From Bacteroidales bacterium UBA4814 (lineage in GTDB: Bacteria > Bacteroidota > Bacteroidia > Bacteroidales > UBA7960), in contig DHFW01000049.1 in the NCBI GenBank assembly GCA_002402465.1, positions 1-64,000 of the forward strand: a stretch of DNA of 64,000 nucleotides, given 5' to 3'. Below the pieces are notes generated by a model. It did no database searches, was not told the DNA's origin, and saw only the letters and a list, made by a program, of their open reading frames with translations. Position 1 is the stretch's first letter. Each line of letters begins with the position of its first letter. The position numbers and the translations under genes are program-made. This document shows positions 15,613 through 25,719 of this stretch, piece after piece.

Positions 15613-17268
15613 CTATTTGGCCTCCTTAAAATAATCTTCCATAACTTTTTTGAACTCGTTCATGTCCATGTCGTACTTGGGTGTTTGTGAACGTTTTTCC
15701 GGAAAGTTCTCCATGTGCAGTGTTTGCGTGGGGAAAGCAAAGCGTACACCCAGCTTCTCAGCCAGACGAACAATTTTAATGAGAACCTCGTGGCGGGCCT
15801 TGAGCTCTTCGGGCCAGGTGGGCACGTCGAAGAAAATGTAAAACATGATTTTGAGCGAGAAGTCGCCCATTTCGTTAAATTCGATAATGAAAAAGTCCTT
15901 GCGGGTATTGGGGTGCCTTTCCACAATTTTGCGCAGGCCCAGCACAAACACCTCGATCAGGTCGGGCGGGGTGTCGTAGGTAACGGCAATGTGCATAAAG
16001 AACCGTCGGTACTTTCGAAGGCCATGGTTGTCGATGGTGGCATCGGCCAGCTTGCCGTTGGGCACATAAGTCAATGAATTTCTGAATGTACGCACCCGCG
16101 TGGAGCGGAAGCCCACCTCCTCCACGGTTCCGTCAATATCGCCACTGCTGATCCAGTGCCCCACCGAAAAGGGCTTGTCGATAAAGATCATGAGCGAGCC
16201 GAAGAAGTTCTTAAGCGTATCCTGGGCTGCAAGGGCCAATGCCAGGCCGCCAATGGAAATACCTGCAAGCAGTGCCGTGATATTCACATCGAGGTTTTGT
16301 AAAATAAAAAGGCCGCCCACAATAATCACAAAGACCCGCAGCACCTTTTTGATGAGCGGCACTACGTGGTTGTCGAGGCTGGTGTCGCTTTTCCCGGCCA
16401 AGCGCTCCAAGTAAAGCGAGAAAACATCGACCAACTTATAAAATACCAGGGTGGCGAAAAACGGCAATATGGCCTTAAAGGCGAATATGAAGTATTTTGA
16501 AATCTCAACAGGCAGCTGCAAAACCGGGAAAATGATCCCGATAAAGATAAACACTATGAAAAGGCTAAGGGGTTTGGCCACCGGAAGCAGATAGGGCCTC
16601 ACCAGGCGGTCGTAGCCCAACTGAGAAGCACCGCGATACAGCAACCCGCTGAAAATAAAGGTGAGCAGCTTGTGAAACAAAAAACTCAACAGGATAATAA
16701 GCAATATGCCCAGGTGCTGCCACAGAAATAAGCCCAGAATTTGTCTGGTGCCGGCCTGTGGAAGAACTTTGAGAAAACGGTCGATGCCGAAAGGGAACAC
16801 CTCTTTGTGTAATTTTTCGATGGCCCTGATGCTATGGGGGCTGTAAATCCATTTTTCGTCTTTTCTCAGCAAGTAAATATCCTGCAGTTGCTCAATGGGC
16901 GCAAAAATCTTGTTGCCGGTTACCGAATCGGTAAACTCGGGGTTCTGGGGCATGCGCTCAAGATCGATCAAATAGCCCCTGCCATCCATAACCTGTTTAA
17001 ACTTAATGGCAATTTCACGGGCCTCTTCCATTTCCATACCCGGGTGCAAAAATACCAGCGCCGCCGAATCAGGATAGTAATGATTGGTTTGCAAAAAGTC
17101 GAGGTGGGTGCGTATGCTGTGATAGGGGCTGCTCAGGTTGACCTGCGCAGGCTGATGTTCCGGAAAAACATCGGGTGCCTGCGCAAAAGATAAAAAAATG
17201 CCGAAAAAAAACAGAAAAAGAAAAAATAATAAACGCAACGAAGGTGAGATCAATAATTTAACTGGCAT
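15613..17268 (-). CDS. MscS-family mechanosensitive channel with periplasmic domain
   Basis: The 551-residue protein has a signal peptide (1-30) and a periplasmic domain of about 145 residues. Four to five membrane helices follow (about 177-360), then the cytoplasmic MscS beta and alpha/beta domains. The pore-lining helix is in AGISIGGLALALAAQDTLKNFFGS (split here as residues 335-358) and continues into IFIDKPFSVGHWI. The conserved GTVEEVGFRSTRVRTF follows. It is expected to release small solutes on hypo-osmotic shock. It converges on the encapsulin operon and heads a stretch rich in ion-transport genes. Signal peptide plus extra N-terminal domain is a variant also known in larger MscS-like proteins. 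Confidence 0.88.
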   Translation of the reverse strand: MPVKLLISPSLRLLFFLFLFFFGIFLSFAQAPDVFPEHQPAQVNLSSPYHSIRTHLDFLQTNHYYPDSAALVFLHPGMEMEEAREIAIKFKQVMDGRGYLIDLERMPQNPEFTDSVTGNKIFAPIEQLQDIYLLRKDEKWIYSPHSIRAIEKLHKEVFPFGIDRFLKVLPQAGTRQILGLFLWQHLGILLIILLSFLFHKLLTFIFSGLLYRGASQLGYDRLVRPYLLPVAKPLSLFIVFIFIGIIFPVLQLPVEISKYFIFAFKAILPFFATLVFYKLVDVFSLYLERLAGKSDTSLDNHVVPLIKKVLRVFVIIVGGLFILQNLDVNITALLAGISIGGLALALAAQDTLKNFFGSLMIFIDKPFSVGHWISSGDIDGTVEEVGFRSTRVRTFRNSLTYVPNGKLADATIDNHGLRKYRRFFMHIAVTYDTPPDLIEVFVLGLRKIVERHPNTRKDFFIIEFNEMGDFSLKIMFYIFFDVPTWPEELKARHEVLIKIVRLAEKLGVRFAFPTQTLHMENFPEKRSQTPKYDMDMNEFKKVMEDYFKEAK

Positions 17269-17359
17269 TTTGTTTCTTTTGTCGAAAAAATAAATACAGG
17301 CTTGCTGGATTTGTGTAAAAATACAGAAATGCCTTCAAATTACGAAACCCTCAAGGTTT

Positions 17360-18043
17360 CTATTCTCCCACGAACTTTCGGATATTGTTTTTTTTCCCAA
17401 ACAATACCAGTACATCGCCCTCTTCGAGTTCAGAGCCTGCATACACAAAATCGATGGCGTGCCCTGGATCGAAGGGTTCGGAAATGCTGCCACCAGCAGT
17501 GCGGTGTTTAATAATTGATACCAGGTTGATTTGAAATCGGCCCTTGAAGTCAATTTCAACGATTTTCTGCCCTATATACCTTTTGGGCACCAATACTTCC
17601 AGTATTTGATGGTCTTGCCCAATTGGGTAGGAGTCTATCACATCGGGGGTGGTCATTTTCTTTACCAGCCGTTCGGCCGCCTCCATTTCCGGATGAAGGA
17701 TCTCTTTCACTCCCAGGGCCTTAAAAACAGACTCGTGCACCGGCGAGGTTGACCGCGTGATAAGTCTTTTTACATTTTTCTCCTTGAGCAGAGCCGTAAT
17801 CATAACCGATGCGCCAAAATCTTCGCCAATGGACACAATAACCGCATCGGCCTCGGCAAGGGGCAAGGTAGCCAGGGCATACGGGTCTTTTGCATCAAGG
17901 CAAATGGTGTTGGTTATGCGTTCTTTGTGCGTTTCAATTTTAAGCATGTCGGTATCCACACCAATTACTTCATTGCCCAAATCGGTCAGCATGGCACCCA
18001 GCGAAGAGCCAAAGTTTCCCAGTCCGAAAATGATATATTTCAT
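17360..18043 (-). CDS. TrkA/KtrA-like potassium uptake regulatory subunit
   Basis: The 227-residue cytoplasmic protein has a Rossmann RCK-N domain starting IIFGLGNFGSSLG (GxGxxG), with the acidic ribose-binding residue at the end of strand 2 (VIGVDTD). An RCK-C domain follows from about residue 135. It gates the partner channel-like subunit in response to nucleotides. The trkH-like gene lies 12 bp upstream on the same strand, so both form one operon. Single RCK-N/RCK-C length fits KtrA rather than the double-length E. coli TrkA. Confidence 0.9.
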   Translation of the reverse strand: MKYIIFGLGNFGSSLGAMLTDLGNEVIGVDTDMLKIETHKERITNTICLDAKDPYALATLPLAEADAVIVSIGEDFGASVMITALLKEKNVKRLITRSTSPVHESVFKALGVKEILHPEMEAAERLVKKMTTPDVIDSYPIGQDHQILEVLVPKRYIGQKIVEIDFKGRFQINLVSIIKHRTAGGSISEPFDPGHAIDFVYAGSELEEGDVLVLFGKKNNIRKFVGE

Positions 18044-18055
18044 GGCCTAAGTATT

Positions 18056-19879
18056 TTAGTTAATATAAATCTGTTCTGAAGGGTAGCGGTAGTGCCAGCT
18101 TGAGAGCCTGCGGAAGAATGCTACCAGAATGGTCAGTGTGCCAATGCGCCCAACAAACATGGTTGCGGTTAAAATTAGTTTCCCTGCATCATTAAACTGG
18201 CTTGTAATGCCAAGGCTAAGGCCCACGGTGCTGAAAGCCGAGAAGCTTTCGAAAACCATGGCCTTAAGGGGCAGTTCTGGGTTGGTGTATGAAAGCCAGA
18301 ATATACAATTTCCGATTACTATTACCGACATGATGATAATGCCAAAGGCGCGATTGGTACTGTCGTTGGTTATTTCGCGCCCGAAAACTTCCAGCCGGTT
18401 TCTGCCGCGTGCTATGCTCGAAATGTTGAGCAGAGCCACAGCAAAGGTGCTGGTTTTCACACCGCCTCCTGTTGAGCTGGGCGAAGCACCCACCCACATC
18501 AGGAACAGGTAAAACAAAATGGTTGGCACGGCAATGGCGGTCATGTCTATTGTGTTGAAACCAGCAGTGCGCGGAGTTACGGCCCCAAAAAAAGAAGTCA
18601 CCAGCTGCCCGTACCAGCCAAGCCCGCTTAGCACCCCATTGCGTTCAAATATCCAGAAACCCAGGGTGCCGCCTGCGACCAGAAAAAAGGTTGTGGCAAG
18701 CACAATGCGTGTGTTGGCATTGATAACCCTTGGAATGTGGTGAAATTTCTCGCGCCGGGTCAACTGGTTCCAGGTATTAATGCTGAAGTATTTCACGAAG
18801 GTGTAAAAATTAATAACCACCGGAAAACCAATGCCGCCTAATACGATTAGCCAGGCAATGACCAGGTGCATGTTAAAATTATAACGTGCTCCCATGCCGG
18901 CATCAAACATTCCATCGGTAAAAACAGAAAACCCTGCATTGCAGAATGCCGAAACGGAATGAAATGCTGAGTACCAAACCTTTTCCAGCCCGGTATGCAA
19001 GCCATTGGGAAAAGAATGATAAATAAGGAATGCCCCGGCCAGCTCCAGTCCAAAAGTGAAGCCAAGTATCTTTAATAATGTTTTGAAAATTTTTCCCAGC
19101 CTTTCTTCATTAATAAAATCCTTTAGGAATATCTGGTTTTGAAATGAGTGAGAACCCTGAAAGAAAAAACCGAAAAAGCTGGTGAAAATCATTACCCCAA
19201 GGCCGCCGAGCTGAATCAGAAAAAGGATGATACCCTGCCCCAGGGGGGTGAAATAGGTTGCCGTGTCGACCACAATGAGCCCGGTGACGCATACTGCACT
19301 GGCCGAGGTAAACAGGGCGTCAACAAAGCTGATGCCCTGGTAAGTGGCCCTTGGGAGCAAAAGCAAACCAGTTCCAAAAATGATAAGAAAAAAGAAACTG
19401 CCAAGGTAAAGCAACGAGGGGTTAAACCTGATACGCAACAAAAACAGGCTGCTTCGCGAAAGCTCAATAATAAAAATACTAATCAGCAAAGCATGTATAA
19501 AATACCTGGAGTAAAAAAAACCTGGCCAACCCTCCTGCAATATGAGTTGTTTTTGATGAAAATAATGAAGATCGGTGGCCAGGATCAACAAAGCCAGGAT
19601 AAGGGCTTCGGTCAGAAATAAGCCCCACGACACCTTGGGAGGCAGGTGAAAGGCCAGCCGAACTAAAAAAAGAATAGTAAACACAAGAAAAACGAAGCCA
19701 TAAGCTCCGTTCACAAAACTTTGCCACGAGGGCTCCTGATGAAACCCAAAGTCATACACGACCAGTACCATTGAAAGGGTGCTGAAAAACAGCATCCATT
19801 TGCTGATCTTTTCCGGCAGGGCTTTTTTAATGAAAAACCACTGGTCGACAAAACGCAATTTTACGATACGTAAACGCAT
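18056..19879 (-). CDS. TrkH/KtrB-like potassium transporter subunit
   Basis: The protein has 607 residues. An N-terminal extension with about four membrane helices (to about 150) precedes the usual four-fold M1-P-M2 repeats. Pore-loop segments with selectivity-filter glycines are visible, for example SASAVCVTGLIV, HSVSAFCNAGFSV, FFGAVTPRTAGFNT and SAFSTVGLSLGIT. It moves K+ (and possibly Na+) inward under control of the TrkA-like subunit encoded next. It starts 13 bp after the end of the truncated antiporter gene, so the three are probably co-transcribed. Confidence 0.92.
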   Translation of the reverse strand: MRLRIVKLRFVDQWFFIKKALPEKISKWMLFFSTLSMVLVVYDFGFHQEPSWQSFVNGAYGFVFLVFTILFLVRLAFHLPPKVSWGLFLTEALILALLILATDLHYFHQKQLILQEGWPGFFYSRYFIHALLISIFIIELSRSSLFLLRIRFNPSLLYLGSFFFLIIFGTGLLLLPRATYQGISFVDALFTSASAVCVTGLIVVDTATYFTPLGQGIILFLIQLGGLGVMIFTSFFGFFFQGSHSFQNQIFLKDFINEERLGKIFKTLLKILGFTFGLELAGAFLIYHSFPNGLHTGLEKVWYSAFHSVSAFCNAGFSVFTDGMFDAGMGARYNFNMHLVIAWLIVLGGIGFPVVINFYTFVKYFSINTWNQLTRREKFHHIPRVINANTRIVLATTFFLVAGGTLGFWIFERNGVLSGLGWYGQLVTSFFGAVTPRTAGFNTIDMTAIAVPTILFYLFLMWVGASPSSTGGGVKTSTFAVALLNISSIARGRNRLEVFGREITNDSTNRAFGIIIMSVIVIGNCIFWLSYTNPELPLKAMVFESFSAFSTVGLSLGITSQFNDAGKLILTATMFVGRIGTLTILVAFFRRLSSWHYRYPSEQIYIN

Positions 19880-19892
19880 ACAAGTATTATGG

Positions 19893-20372
19893 TCAGGTTT
19901 TCATGAAATATCTGTAGGTGCGGCCGATGGCCTCAAAGCGGTTATTGAGCAAAAACAACCAGCCAAAACCTCCTAAAACCCCAATGATGGCAAAAAACGA
20001 GAACCCTGCAATAATGCTTCCGGGCATAATGCCGAACCTCAGCTCGCCCAGCTTTAATGCTCCGAAAAAGGTGAGTCCCGCCACCACACAAAGCACATCG
20101 CTTACGGCCGCCTCAAGGATAAGAATGGTTTTGGAGTCGGATTGCAGGTTGAGTTGACCCACCATTGGAATGACGATGGCTGAAGCAATGCCACCCCAAA
20201 AAGCACCCAGCATAAATGCGCAAATGGGGTCGAAGTCGAAAATCGCCAGGCCGATAATGATAAGCAGCAAAACGTTGGGAAGCTTTTTGATTCGAAAAAA
20301 CTCGGCGAAAAGGTGTGCTGCAAAAACCAGCACACCTGCAAAAACAATGGTTAGGGTAATTTGAATTGCCAT
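19893..20372 (-). pseudogene. Internally deleted, C-terminally truncated cation/proton antiporter
   Basis: The 159-residue product begins like a CPA-type antiporter: AIQITLTIVFAGVLVFAAHLFAEFF.. then IKKLPNVLLLIIIGLAI. It then jumps directly to FDPICAFMLGAFWGGIASAIVIPMV and LILEAAVSDVLCVV, segments that in full antiporters are separated by several membrane helices. It stops after RTYRYFMKT, where full-length proteins continue for hundreds of residues. Frame is retained across the internal junction. ATG at 20372 is preferred over an upstream TTG. It may be a relic or a small retained membrane protein; I favour relic. It heads the Trk-like operon, which fits a former cation-homeostasis role. Confidence 0.6.
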
Positions 20373-20534
20373 ATTGGCCGCAGTTATGCTGTGAATTTTT
20401 TCAGAAAAGCCCTCCGCATTTTGATGTGTCAAAATTAACAATTAATTGGCATGCGATATTTGCCTTGACATAATTTATCTGTCAATTAAAGGGGCGCGGG
20501 CTGTGGTCAAAGAAGGTATTTTATTATATCTTTA

Positions 20535-20542
20535 TATCTTTG
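20535..20542 (+). promoter_or_regulatory. -7 box TATCTTTG of the transporter-ATPase fusion gene
   Basis: This is an exact TAnnTTTG match 30 bp before the GTG at 20572. It lies downstream of the longest possible in-frame start (TTG at 20446), supporting the GTG as the true start. Confidence 0.55.
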
Positions 20543-20571
20543 ACAAAAGGAACCACAAAAATCCAACAAAA

Positions 20572-23500
20572 GTGGCAAAAGCAAAGAAATTTGGAGCTTT
20601 CGGAGGGGTTTTTACGCCCTCCATTCTTACCATACTGGGTGTGATCATGTACCTCCGCCTTCCCTGGATAATAGGCCAGGCGGGCTTGTGGGCCACCCTG
20701 GGCATTATCCTGGTGGCACATATCATTTCGCTGAGTACAGGTCTGAGCGTGGCTTCTGTGGCCACCGACAAGCGGGTTGAAACCGGTGGCAGCTATTACA
20801 TTATATCCAGGAGCCTGGGCCTGCCTATTGGAGGTACGCTGGGTATAGCCTTGTTTGTAGGGCTCTCGTTCAGTGTCAGCCTGTACCTGATTGGTTTTGC
20901 CGAAACCTTTTTATCTTATTTTGGTTTCGAAGTAAGCCTTTTTACCATTCGTATTGCTGGAAGCATAATATTGTTTCTGGTGGCCCTGGTTACCTTTATC
21001 AGCACTTCTTTGGCCATCAAAACCCAGTACCTTATTATGACTGCCATGGTGCTCTCGCTGATTTCGGTTTTTCTTGGCAGGCATGAGTTTACTCCGGCCG
21101 AGCCACTGTTTGGCAGTATGACGGGCGCCCTTCCATGGATTGCTTTGTTTGCCATATTTTTCCCGGCTGTTACGGGTTTTGAGGTTGGGGTTTCCATGTC
21201 GGGCGATCTAAAGGATGCCCGCAAAGACATTCCTTTTGGAACCATTTCTGCCATCCTTGTGGGGCTGGTGGTGTATGTAGGGCTCGCCTTCTTTTTTTCC
21301 TATACCGTCGATCGTGATTTGCTGGTGAATGACCACAGGGTGTTGTTTAACATTTCCTGGTTTCCGCAGTTGGTTTTTGCCGGTATTTTGGGCGCCACTC
21401 TTTCATCGGCCCTGGGCAGCATTCTGGGTGCCCCGCGCATACTGCAGGCCATTGCCATTGATCGCATTATTCCCAGGTTTTTTGCCAAAGGCTTTGGCCC
21501 TTCCAACGAGCCCCGCAACGCCCTGTTTCTTACCTATGCAATTGCTCAGGCCGGCATTCTGATTGGTGAGTTGAACGTGATTGCTCGCGTTGTCACTATC
21601 TTTTTTATTATTACCTATGGCTTTTTGAATATTACCTATGCTATTGAAAGCTGGGCCAGCAGCGATTTCAGGCCCTCGTTCAAAATTCCGCGCTTTGTGA
21701 GCATTATTGGTGCCCTGGCTTGTATTATTGTCATGATTCAGCTCGATATCATTGCCCTGCTGGCGGCATCCGTGGTCCTTATCGCGCTCTTCCTGTTTCT
21801 CAAGCGAAAGGAGCTCACCCTGCAAACGGGCGATACCTGGAACAGCGTGTGGACCTCGCTGGTGAAGACCGGCCTTGGCAGGCTTACGGTGAGCAGCCGC
21901 GAGCCGCGCAACTGGCGCCCCAATGTGATTCTGTTCAGCGGTGGCGAACAAAACCGGCCCCACCTGATTGAAATGGGAAAGGCTCTGGTGGGAAAACTGG
22001 GGATTTTTACCAATTTTGAACTGGTTGAAGACCCCAAGTCGGATACCATTTTCCGCGAAAGTGACCTGGCTGCCATGCGCAGCGCCTCAGCAAAAAAGGA
22101 AGGCGTCTTTACCCGCAAACACCACTGCCGCGATTTTTACGAAGGCATCGACCTCATTTCACGGGTGTATGGTTTTTCGGGTTTTGAGCCAAACACCATT
22201 CTTATGGGATGGGGACGAAAAACCCGTGACCCCGAAAAATTTGCCAAGTTGCTCGAAACGTTTAAAAAGCAGGATTATAACACCGTTTTTTTAAGCTACA
22301 ACCAGCAAAACGGCTTCGGAAAATTTAAACAAATTGATTTCTGGTGGACCGGAAGCGGCCGCAACCTAACCCTGGCCCTTACCCTGCTTAGGTTTATTAC
22401 CTCAAGCAAAGAATGGCTTACGGCCAAAATTCGCATAAAAATTATTAACCAAGATAGCTCCCAAACCGAGAGCCTGTATCGTTTGGTAAACCAGTTGCTC
22501 GATCAATACAGGCTGCAGGCCAGCGTGAAAGTAATCAACAACGGGGTGGAGCAACTGCCCGAAGCTGAAATTATCCTTGCCGAATCGGCCGGTACTGACC
22601 TTACGATTCTGGAGCTGCCCGAAACCACTGCCAATGGGCTGCAGGTTATAGAAAAAACCAACGAACTTGTTTCATACCTCAAGACCTGCCTTATTATCAG
22701 GGCTTCCAGCTTTTTTGATGAGGTAAACCTGAGCCCGAAGAAGCCACTGGTAAAGAAAGACCCCGCCAAGCTCGAAAAACCGGTTCCTGAAGTGTTGTCG
22801 AGGTTGGTTCCTGCTTCGCGCGAAATTGTCGCCAACGAGGTGTACAACGCGGGGCAAAGCCTCGAAAACCTTACCAGCCTGTACTACTCCCAGGCCTTCC
22901 AAATCATTGCCGGCGATGTGCTTTCGTTCTACTCGGAACTGGGTACCTATTCAAACAAGGTCTTTGATCAGCTGCAAAAAGTGGTCAGAAACACCGATCC
23001 TGCAGCACAGCCCAAAGAGTTTCTGAAAATCCTTAACGATTTTTCGTTTCAGGCACGCAAGCGCATTAACCATTTTAATGCTTCCATCGTCAGCAACCAG
23101 GCCGAATACCTCCTCAGCGCCGGTCAGGCTTACTTGCGCGATAGCAGGTTGATGCTCGCATCCTTGCCCGATTTTTTAAGAATTAAACTCAAGGCAGAAG
23201 ATTTTGCCGTTAAAAGGTCCGACAAGCTTCCTGCCAGAACGTATAAGTTCTTACGCCGTAACTGGTTAAAACTTACCGGGAAGGAGGCCACAAAAAAGCT
23301 ACGGGTTTCGGCTTCAGCAGAGTACTACCTTTTGGCCCGCAGGCTTGAGGTGCTCAACAAGCTGCTCAACGAATATGCCCTCGATGCCTTTGGCGATGTG
23401 GTGGCCCTAAGAAAAATATTTATCAGCCTGCACGAAATTATTGAAATGACCCGACTGGAGTGTGCCGACCGTGAAAAGGCACTCATGCGGATATCTATGG

Positions 23501-25719
23501 AAAAAGACCGCATTGGCGCCCAGATTGCCTTACTGGAAACCGAAGCCCGGACTTTCCGCATAGAAGCTGGCCACAAGCTTTTCGACAGCTTGCTCGACGA
23601 CCTTCAGCAGTTCAGCAATTTTCTCGACAGTGCCGGCACCAACCCCCAGATGGAAAAGGTACTGGCAGCCTTGCTGAAAAAGGCACGGGAGCACGAAACC
23701 GTTTTTCTGGAGGCTCCGGTATTTTGGCATAAAAACATGAACCTGTTTATCAACAAGGCCATTCTCGACTTTTTGTTCCTTTCTTTAAGAAGCCGTATTC
23801 ATTCAAAAATCAGAAAATATAACCAGGACTTTACTAACTTTTGCGAAGCCAACTTCCTCAGACCTCTGAGGTTTTATCAGAACACCCTTACCGAGGTGCT
23901 GGAAAGTGTCGGGCAGGGCAAAACTGCCGGGGAGCAGCTCGATCCCCGGCAGTTGAAGGAACAGCAGTTGGTTGGTTTTTACCATGATTTCTTTGAGGAG
24001 GTAAAGAAGCTGATTACCGAACTTCCGGAGCAGATTGAGATCAGCAGCCTGCATTTTAGCGACGAGATCGAAAAAGGCCATGTGCCTGAGCCCGAACCGA
24101 TTGCCGTTAATGTGCGTAAGCTGGCCGGTTTTTATGTGGGAAGTCTTTTGATAGACAAAGTGAAGAACAAGGCCCAGGAAACCGATCATCAGATTCATCT
24201 GATTCTTAGTCGAATCAGAGATTTGATGCGACTGATCAACTTTAGCCTGCTGCGCGAAGGCGAAACTGCCGAAAACAGCGAAGAAAAAGCCGACCTGGAG
24301 CAAACGGCAAACCTGCTCAGCAATTTTGTTGGCAAGCTTAAGGAGGAAGAGAACAAGTTGCGCACTCTGATGGCCGACTTTTTAAAGACTTTTTCTGAAG
24401 GGCTAAAATCGGCTTTCGAACCGCTTTCATCGGCGGTTATCAGCCAGTCAAGTTTCGATCTGAACAAGAAAATCCGTGAAAAAGGCAGCGGTCGCTTTTC
24501 CAGGGCGGTGCAAGTGCAACTAGAACAAATCAGGGAATTTGGACATAAAAACCTGGTGAACTTGCTTTACAGCAAAAGCGAAGGCATTGTTTGGGCCAGT
24601 CGTTTTGAGAAGAGCCAAACGGGTAAGCTCTCAAACCGCGACATACTTTCGTTTATTGAGGCCATTACGCCCCATCAGGCCGTAATGAATGAGCTGCCCT
24701 ATTATTATGCCACGCTTTTCTCGGGCCTTTCAGGTACCAGCGACGATTTCTGGGTGGGTATGAGCGACCAGGTCAGGGAGGGCAACCAAGCCATAAACCG
24801 CTTTAAAATGGGGGTTTCCGGGGCTCTGATTATTACCGGCGAACGCAGCTCGGGCAAATCGAGTCTTTCTAAATATTTGGCCCGAAAGCACTTCCGGCCC
24901 GAACAAACGCATATGGTAAAAGCACCAAAATCTTGCACGGCCAGCACCGATTTGTTCCGCGAGTCTCTGGCAAAAGCCTTGAAGGTGCAAAACCATAACC
25001 TGGAAGACGCCCTCAGTGCGCTGCCCTCAGGCAAGGTAATTGTAATTCACGACCTGGAGCTGTGGTGGGAACGCAAACCAGGTGGTCTCCAGGTAATTGA
25101 ACTGTTAAAAGACCTGATCGACCGCTACGGACACAAGTATCTCTTTATAATCAATGCCAATGAACATGCCCTTAAGGTAATTGAGAAGGCCTGCGGAATA
25201 ATGAGCTATACCATTGCCGCATTGGTGTGCAAGCCTTTCGATGCCCGCGAACTTCGCGACTTTATTATGCTGCGACATAATGCCGGCGGGCTTAAATTTG
25301 TTTTCGGCAAAAAAGCGGAAGATAGCATGACCGCCTTGGATTTTGCCCGGGTGTTTAACCGCTTCTTCGATCAGTCGTATGGCAATCCGGGGCTGATGAT
25401 TTCACTCTGGCTGGCTTCCATAAAAAAGATTACAGGCAAAACCCTGGTCATGGAGCCTGTGCAGCTTCCTTCCTTGTCGGTTTTCGACTTGTTGGAGCAG
25501 GAGCAACTTTTTTATTTGCTGCAATTTGTGATGCACCGTCGTCTTTCCGTCGAATCCCTGGCAGGGGTTCTTCAGTTTCCTGAAGAAATTGTCAGGGATC
25601 AGGTAAAAGGGCTGGTGCGATCAGGCATCATTATTGAGAAATTTGAGGGCGTGTATGCCATACATCCGGCACTCGATCTTTACTTGTTAGAAAAACTTAA
25701 AAGTAAGAACTTGCTATGA
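20572..25719 (+). CDS. Giant fusion: SLC12/APC-type transporter, helical linker, P-loop ATPase and winged helix
   Basis: From the GTG at 20572 the product has 1715 residues. Residues 1 to about 425 form a 12-helix APC-superfamily transporter resembling cation-chloride cotransporters (FGAFGGVFTPSILTILGVIMY split around residue 5-25, GGSYYIISRSLGLPIGG). Residues about 445-720 resemble the soluble domain of those cotransporters (WRPNVILFSGGEQNRP). A long charged helical region of about 600 residues follows. A P-loop NTPase then appears, with Walker A GERSSGKSS at 1423-1431 and Walker B-like VIVIHDLE (Asp1494). A C-terminal winged helix covers about 1635-1705. Transporters of this class normally need no ATPase, so nucleotide-dependent gating or assembly is an inference. 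It overlaps the next gene by 4 bp. Confidence 0.85.
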   Translation: MAKAKKFGAFGGVFTPSILTILGVIMYLRLPWIIGQAGLWATLGIILVAHIISLSTGLSVASVATDKRVETGGSYYIISRSLGLPIGGTLGIALFVGLSFSVSLYLIGFAETFLSYFGFEVSLFTIRIAGSIILFLVALVTFISTSLAIKTQYLIMTAMVLSLISVFLGRHEFTPAEPLFGSMTGALPWIALFAIFFPAVTGFEVGVSMSGDLKDARKDIPFGTISAILVGLVVYVGLAFFFSYTVDRDLLVNDHRVLFNISWFPQLVFAGILGATLSSALGSILGAPRILQAIAIDRIIPRFFAKGFGPSNEPRNALFLTYAIAQAGILIGELNVIARVVTIFFIITYGFLNITYAIESWASSDFRPSFKIPRFVSIIGALACIIVMIQLDIIALLAASVVLIALFLFLKRKELTLQTGDTWNSVWTSLVKTGLGRLTVSSREPRNWRPNVILFSGGEQNRPHLIEMGKALVGKLGIFTNFELVEDPKSDTIFRESDLAAMRSASAKKEGVFTRKHHCRDFYEGIDLISRVYGFSGFEPNTILMGWGRKTRDPEKFAKLLETFKKQDYNTVFLSYNQQNGFGKFKQIDFWWTGSGRNLTLALTLLRFITSSKEWLTAKIRIKIINQDSSQTESLYRLVNQLLDQYRLQASVKVINNGVEQLPEAEIILAESAGTDLTILELPETTANGLQVIEKTNELVSYLKTCLIIRASSFFDEVNLSPKKPLVKKDPAKLEKPVPEVLSRLVPASREIVANEVYNAGQSLENLTSLYYSQAFQIIAGDVLSFYSELGTYSNKVFDQLQKVVRNTDPAAQPKEFLKILNDFSFQARKRINHFNASIVSNQAEYLLSAGQAYLRDSRLMLASLPDFLRIKLKAEDFAVKRSDKLPARTYKFLRRNWLKLTGKEATKKLRVSASAEYYLLARRLEVLNKLLNEYALDAFGDVVALRKIFISLHEIIEMTRLECADREKALMRISMEKDRIGAQIALLETEARTFRIEAGHKLFDSLLDDLQQFSNFLDSAGTNPQMEKVLAALLKKAREHETVFLEAPVFWHKNMNLFINKAILDFLFLSLRSRIHSKIRKYNQDFTNFCEANFLRPLRFYQNTLTEVLESVGQGKTAGEQLDPRQLKEQQLVGFYHDFFEEVKKLITELPEQIEISSLHFSDEIEKGHVPEPEPIAVNVRKLAGFYVGSLLIDKVKNKAQETDHQIHLILSRIRDLMRLINFSLLREGETAENSEEKADLEQTANLLSNFVGKLKEEENKLRTLMADFLKTFSEGLKSAFEPLSSAVISQSSFDLNKKIREKGSGRFSRAVQVQLEQIREFGHKNLVNLLYSKSEGIVWASRFEKSQTGKLSNRDILSFIEAITPHQAVMNELPYYYATLFSGLSGTSDDFWVGMSDQVREGNQAINRFKMGVSGALIITGERSSGKSSLSKYLARKHFRPEQTHMVKAPKSCTASTDLFRESLAKALKVQNHNLEDALSALPSGKVIVIHDLELWWERKPGGLQVIELLKDLIDRYGHKYLFIINANEHALKVIEKACGIMSYTIAALVCKPFDARELRDFIMLRHNAGGLKFVFGKKAEDSMTALDFARVFNRFFDQSYGNPGLMISLWLASIKKITGKTLVMEPVQLPSLSVFDLLEQEQLFYLLQFVMHRRLSVESLAGVLQFPEEIVRDQVKGLVRSGIIIEKFEGVYAIHPALDLYLLEKLKSKNLL

